A program made the position numbers and the translations under genes. Below, piece after piece: positions 60,234 through 64,000 of a stretch of DNA of 64,000 nt; position 1 is the first letter of the stretch; each line of letters starts with the position of its first letter. Where the stretch lies: assembly GCF_900099905.1 (NCBI RefSeq), contig NZ_FNEE01000008.1, positions 62,001 to 126,000 on the forward strand, written 5' to 3'. The notes under the pieces are model-generated. The model saw only the letters and a program-made list of their open reading frames with translations. It made no database searches and was not told the origin of the DNA. This DNA comes from Mesorhizobium muleiense (GTDB lineage Bacteria > Pseudomonadota > Alphaproteobacteria > Rhizobiales > Rhizobiaceae).

Positions 60234-60908
60234 TCACACAGTTCCAATCAGCATAAAGCGCGTATAATTTTTTGTCGGCAGTTCGCCGGAGAACCGCACC
60301 TCCTGTAACGCCGCCATTGCTTCGAAGGCTGCAAGCGAAGCCACGCAGTTGATGTGCGTCGGCTCGCTAAAATAATCGTTCGATTGCAGCAGTACAGTCG
60401 TGCCCCGCGGAAGCAGAGCAAGCCAGGCGCGCAGATCGGCTATGTGTTCGCAGCTCGTATTGACCATCAGGTCGGGCCGCCCGGCCGCATAGTCGAGTGC
60501 GTACATATCTGCCGTCAGTGCCCGGAAACGGTCGCCGGCTTCCCGGTTGAGGGTCCGGGCGACCGGCGCGACTTCGGGATCGATGTCGATGCTATCGATC
60601 GCCGCGACGTCGAAGCGAGCGTCGTTGAAAAGCATAGCCGGCAATACGCCGTACCATCCACCCAGAACCCATATGCGCCCGAACCGGCCGCCGCAGCTTT
60701 CGAACAGCCTGTCGAGCGCCCACATCTTGCAGGCGACCTGCTTGTGGTTGAAGGCGTTGGCGATATCGGCGTTCGGATGCCTGGTGATGACGCGCGCCAG
60801 CGCTGCCACCAGGGGGCACTTGACATAGGCAGCAATTCCCCGCGTCAGGTCAAAAGCTTGCTCGTGCCAGTCCATCCCGGCATTGCGTGGTTGCGTGACA
60901 TCCATCAT
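60234..60908 (-). CDS. Class I SAM-dependent methyltransferase-like protein
   Basis: About 224 residues from MMDVTQPRNAG (60908; a longer frame extends to 61061 but is low-complexity). Motif I-like RIWVLGGWYGVLPAMLF, acidic VAAIDSIDIDPEVAPVARTL, then FRALTADMYALDY and PDLMVNTSCEHI give a methyltransferase fold. The CEH and IDIDP motifs are unlike small-molecule methyltransferases with known substrates that I can name. It converges on the glycosyltransferase operon. Confidence 0.65.
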   Translation of the reverse strand: MMDVTQPRNAGMDWHEQAFDLTRGIAAYVKCPLVAALARVITRHPNADIANAFNHKQVACKMWALDRLFESCGGRFGRIWVLGGWYGVLPAMLFNDARFDVAAIDSIDIDPEVAPVARTLNREAGDRFRALTADMYALDYAAGRPDLMVNTSCEHIADLRAWLALLPRGTTVLLQSNDYFSEPTHINCVASLAAFEAMAALQEVRFSGELPTKNYTRFMLIGTV

Positions 60909-60981
60909 ATTCGTCTTGTAGGTTGGGATTTCGGGCGACACAACGCAATCTTGCCTCCCGGAAGGCTGTTGATTCGCGGAC

Positions 60982-61347
60982 GTGATTATGCTGCAAGCCG
61001 CTTCGCCATTGCCCGGTGCCGGAGAGAGCCTGTTGCATCTGTCCGGACCAGCGGCGTCCATTCGCCAGCACCAGCCGCGCAGCTGCTGCCTCGTGCTGCT
61101 CGGCTATTCGCCGAAACCCTACCGAAGCCGCGAACCGTTTGGCCAGCCGCATTCTTCGATGATCAGCAATGCCGATGTCGTTGTCATCGACCATGCGCCG
61201 GAACTGGATCGCGCCGCCTCGCAGGTTCCTTCCATCGTTGAGCGCAGGACAATCTCCGTGCGCTGCAGCTTCGAGCTTGTCTTTGGCGACGAAGAAATTG
61301 CCGACACGCCATTCGCCAGCAGGTGCATCCTGCATTCTTCCAACTGA
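60982..61347 (+). CDS. Possible 121-residue hypothetical protein
   Basis: An open frame with moderately GC-biased third positions in its second half (SNADVVVIDHAPELD, then RTISVRCSFELVFGDEEIAD). It ends 17 bases before the ABC-transporter-like gene, so it could be its first operon partner. The first half is less convincing, no ribosome-binding site is clear, and antisense frames compete. No family recognised. Confidence 0.3.
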   Translation: MIMLQAASPLPGAGESLLHLSGPAASIRQHQPRSCCLVLLGYSPKPYRSREPFGQPHSSMISNADVVVIDHAPELDRAASQVPSIVERRTISVRCSFELVFGDEEIADTPFASRCILHSSN

Positions 61348-61364
61348 AGGGTCCGCAGCCGCAT

Positions 61365-64000
61365 ATGGAACCCAGCCTAGCCCGCTATATCTGGACGCAC
61401 ACCAAGAAGCAGCAGCTCTGGATATTGATGATCGTCGTGCTTTCGATGATCCCGTATTTCATGTCCTTCGACCTGCCGAAGCTGATCATCAACGGCCCGA
61501 TCCAAGGTAGCGGGTTCGAGCAACCGGGCGCGACCCAGCCATTCATGAGGCTGCACTATAACCTGCCGTTCATCGGAGAGGTCCAGTTCTTCTCCGGTTT
61601 TCAGCTCGACCGCGTGGCGACGCTGTTTGCGCTGAGCCTTGTGTTCCTCTTGCTGGTCGTCATCAACGGCCTGTTCAAATTCTATATCAACACCTACAAG
61701 GGCCGCCTCGGCGAACGCATGCTGCGGCGTATCCGCTTCGATCTGGTCGATCGTGTGCTGCGGTTTCCGCCGTTTTACTTCAAGCGGGTGAAATCCGCCG
61801 AAGTGGCGACCATGGTGAAGGACGAGGTGGAGCCGCTGGGCGGCTTCATCGGCGATGCCTTCGTGCAGCCGGTGCTGCTCGGCGGCCAGGCGCTGACGGC
61901 CATGCTGTTCATCGTGGTCCAGAATTTCTGGCTCGGAATGATCGCGGCCGGGATCGTGGCGGTCCAGATCGTGCTCATCCCGCGAATGCGGCGGCGGCTG
62001 ATCGTGCTCGGGCGCGAACGGCAGTTGACGGCGCGCGCGCTTTCGGGCCGGGTTGGCGAAATCGTCGACGGCATCGGCGCGGTTCACGTCCACGACACAT
62101 CAAACTACGAGCGCGCCGACATAGCTGCCCGGCTCGGGCTCATCTTCAAGATCCGCTTCGATCTTTACCAATGGAAATTCATGGTGAAGTTTCTGAACAA
62201 TTTTCTCGCGCAGCTCACGCCCTTTCTGTTTTACATGATCGGCGGGTATCTGGTCATCCAGGGGCGGCTGGACGTCGGTCAGCTCGTGGCCGTGATCGGC
62301 GCCTACAAGGACCTGCCCGGACCGATGAAGGAACTGATCGACTGGGATCAGGCGCGGCAGGATGTCCAGGTCAAATATCAGCAGGTCGTTGAACAATTCA
62401 CCGTCGATCGGCTCATTGCGCCGAGGATCGGGGCGTTGACGATCGACGATCCCGATCCGATGACCAAGCCCCTGTCGGCGATCGGTCTGTCGATAGCAGA
62501 TGATGGCGGTGCAATGCTCATCGACCGTGTCTCCCTCAAGATCAAGCCGGGTGAGACGGTGGCGCTGCTCAGTACCGCAACAGGTGGAGCCGAGGCGCTT
62601 GCAGAAGCCTTCGCAAGGCTGAACTGGCCGGACAGCGGAAGGGTCGCTTCGGGCGCCGACGACTTGCTTGAACTCCCCGAAGCAGTGACCGGCCGGCGCA
62701 TGTCCTATGCCTCGTCGGATGTTTTCCTGTTCCAAGCAAGCCTGCGCGATAACCTGCTCTACGGGCTGAAGCATGCGCCGCTGACATCGGTGCCTTATGA
62801 CAGTGCTGCGGCAGACCAGCACCGCTGGAACATGCATGAGGCGCGCCTGTCGGGCAATCCGGATCTTGATATCCACAGCGACTGGATCAACTATGTTTCC
62901 GCCGGCGCTACCGGCCCGCACGACCTCTTTGAAGCCGTGCGCCGGGTGCTCGACGCGGTTGTTCTATCGCGCGATATTCTGGATCTTGGCTTGCGCTCTT
63001 CGGCCGATCTCACGCGTCACTCAGAGCTTGCCCGGCGGATCGTCGAACTGCGTGCGGCGCTGCGAACCCGGCTGGAACACGAAGGGCTGAGCGGACTGGT
63101 GGTTCCTTTCGAACCGGGCGCCTACAACAAGGAAGCAACGATCGGCCAAAACCTGCTCTTCGGCGCTGCCGCCGGCCCCGAACTGGCCGACAGGGCTCTG
63201 GCGGCCAATCCCTATTTTGCTTCTGTTCTGAGGCAAGCCGGCCTCGACCGCACGCTCTACGAAATGGGCATGGAGATCGCCGAACAGGCGATCGAGCTGT
63301 TTGCCGACCTGCCGCCCGATCACCCGTTCTTCCAGCAACTTGCCTTCATGAGCGCCGAGGAGATACCCACCTACGAAACCTTGCTGCAACGGCTCAAGAA
63401 CCGTCCCCACGAGGCGGTTTCGGAGAGCGACCGCGCCATGATCGTCACCTTGAGCTTTGCCTATATCGAGCCCCGGCACCGCTTCGGCCTGCTGAGCGAC
63501 GAACTGATGAGCAAGATCGTCGCTGCACGCAACCTGTTCCATGAGAACCTGCCGCCCGAGCTGCAAAATGCGATTGAACGGTATGATCCTGCCAAATACA
63601 TTGCCGCGGCCACCGTCATGGATAATGTCCTGTTCGGGCGTGTGGGCAACAACCATCCCGACGCGCCGGATCGCATACGCTCCATCGTCTATGACATTCT
63701 TGACGAACTTGGGCTTTATGCCGAACTTCTGGATGTCGGCCTGGACTTCAACGTCGGCTCCAGCGGCAGGCGGCTGACCAGCGGGCAGCGACAGAAACTC
63801 GATGTTGCCCGGGCCCTGCTCAAGCGTCCTGATTTTCTCATTCTCAACCGGCCGCTGTCGGCGCTCGACCAGCGCATGCAGGACAAGGTGCTGCGGAACG
63901 TGCTCGAGGAAGCCAGGCGCGACGGCCATTCGCCGGCAATTGTGTGGGTCGTGACGAATCCGGCGATGGCGATGATGTTCGATCGCGTTATCGTCTTCGA
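61365..64000 (+). CDS. ABC-transporter-like protein with degenerate ATPase domain (3' end outside the window)
   Basis: At least 878 codons from ATG 61365, open at the right edge. The N-terminal half (~1-330) is an ABC exporter-type membrane domain with about six helices (LWILMIVVLSMIPYFMSFDL; FYINTYKGRLGERMLRRIRF is the coupling region). The ATPase-like part has ALLSTATGGAEALA where Walker A should be (no Lys), ASSD at the Q-loop, LTSGQRQKLDVARALL as signature, LILNRPLSALD at Walker B (Asp-Glu lost) and TNPA at the H-loop. A ~250-residue insertion lies between the Q-loop and the signature. It follows polysaccharide-type glycosyltransferase genes. Confidence 0.85.
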   Translation, partial: MEPSLARYIWTHTKKQQLWILMIVVLSMIPYFMSFDLPKLIINGPIQGSGFEQPGATQPFMRLHYNLPFIGEVQFFSGFQLDRVATLFALSLVFLLLVVINGLFKFYINTYKGRLGERMLRRIRFDLVDRVLRFPPFYFKRVKSAEVATMVKDEVEPLGGFIGDAFVQPVLLGGQALTAMLFIVVQNFWLGMIAAGIVAVQIVLIPRMRRRLIVLGRERQLTARALSGRVGEIVDGIGAVHVHDTSNYERADIAARLGLIFKIRFDLYQWKFMVKFLNNFLAQLTPFLFYMIGGYLVIQGRLDVGQLVAVIGAYKDLPGPMKELIDWDQARQDVQVKYQQVVEQFTVDRLIAPRIGALTIDDPDPMTKPLSAIGLSIADDGGAMLIDRVSLKIKPGETVALLSTATGGAEALAEAFARLNWPDSGRVASGADDLLELPEAVTGRRMSYASSDVFLFQASLRDNLLYGLKHAPLTSVPYDSAAADQHRWNMHEARLSGNPDLDIHSDWINYVSAGATGPHDLFEAVRRVLDAVVLSRDILDLGLRSSADLTRHSELARRIVELRAALRTRLEHEGLSGLVVPFEPGAYNKEATIGQNLLFGAAAGPELADRALAANPYFASVLRQAGLDRTLYEMGMEIAEQAIELFADLPPDHPFFQQLAFMSAEEIPTYETLLQRLKNRPHEAVSESDRAMIVTLSFAYIEPRHRFGLLSDELMSKIVAARNLFHENLPPELQNAIERYDPAKYIAAATVMDNVLFGRVGNNHPDAPDRIRSIVYDILDELGLYAELLDVGLDFNVGSSGRRLTSGQRQKLDVARALLKRPDFLILNRPLSALDQRMQDKVLRNVLEEARRDGHSPAIVWVVTNPAMAMMFDRVIVF

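Noticed and set aside
61119..61364. Minus-strand 81-codon frame opposite the start of the ABC-transporter-like gene
   Set aside because: Low-complexity Ser/Thr-rich composition; the opposite frame and the downstream gene explain the region better.
1..64000. CRISPR arrays, insertion sequences, rRNA operons
   Set aside because: Looked for regular spaced repeats, transposase or integrase motifs and rRNA sequence; none were seen.

Overview
The window is GC-rich alphaproteobacterial DNA, most like Mesorhizobium or a related Rhizobiales genus. The evidence is a CtrA/ChpT/SciP cell-cycle block, an EipA (DUF1134) gene, GANTC sites upstream of ctrA, rhizobial-type palindromic intergenic repeats and an agp-type alpha-galactoside locus arranged as in Sinorhizobium. 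No rRNA, CRISPR array, integrase or transposase was seen. Coordinates come from reading the sequence by eye, and protein families are recognised from motifs, not from database searches.

Layout. 1-3.9 kb: fatty-acyl-CoA type enzymes (SDR end, CaiB/BaiF), a HugZ-like protein, an ArsR regulator and an rRNA/tRNA methyltransferase. 3.9-9.8 kb: envelope and cell-cycle block (coiled-coil membrane protein, EipA, ChpT, a single-domain receiver, CtrA, FliJ-like protein, SciP). 10-12.7 kb: mnmA, a Gfo/Idh/MocA oxidoreductase and tRNA-Met(CAU). 12.9-38.2 kb: a large aromatic-catabolism region with a branched-chain-type ABC importer, a three-component P450 system (P450, 2Fe-2S ferredoxin, FAD reductase), S-formylglutathione hydrolase, flavin monooxygenase, extradiol-type VOC dioxygenase, FAH-family hydratase/decarboxylase, alpha/beta hydrolase, Ldh2-type dehydrogenase, two MDR dehydrogenase paralogues, LigJ-like hydratase and LigK-like aldolase. 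Three regulators (GntR, LysR, TetR) lie among them. Two recurring DNA motifs tie this region into what look like two overlapping regulons.

38.8-45.7 kb: a signalling cluster that resembles the Pseudomonas SiaABCD partner-switching system but is larger. It holds a GGDEF-EAL protein, a degenerate HATPase-like protein, a STAS domain fused to a SAM methyltransferase, a Cache-HAMP-PP2C phosphatase, an intact HATPase-like switch kinase and a stand-alone STAS protein. 45.8-56.0 kb: the alpha-galactoside locus (two GH4 alpha-galactosidases, an ABC importer and an AraC regulator), with three palindromes phased at exactly 22 bp before the binding-protein gene. 56.5-64 kb: three glycosyltransferases, a methyltransferase and a long ABC-transporter-like gene that runs off the window. 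The visible nucleotide-binding domain of that last gene has lost nearly every catalytic residue.

How the parts may work together: the catabolic region appears to import an aromatic compound, hydroxylate or demethylate it (the formaldehyde product would be handled by FghA), cleave the ring and feed pyruvate and oxaloacetate to central metabolism through LigJ/LigK. The substrate cannot be named from sequence. The partner-switching cluster is the best candidate for an undescribed system, because it appears to couple an extracytoplasmic signal to both c-di-GMP turnover and a methyltransferase.
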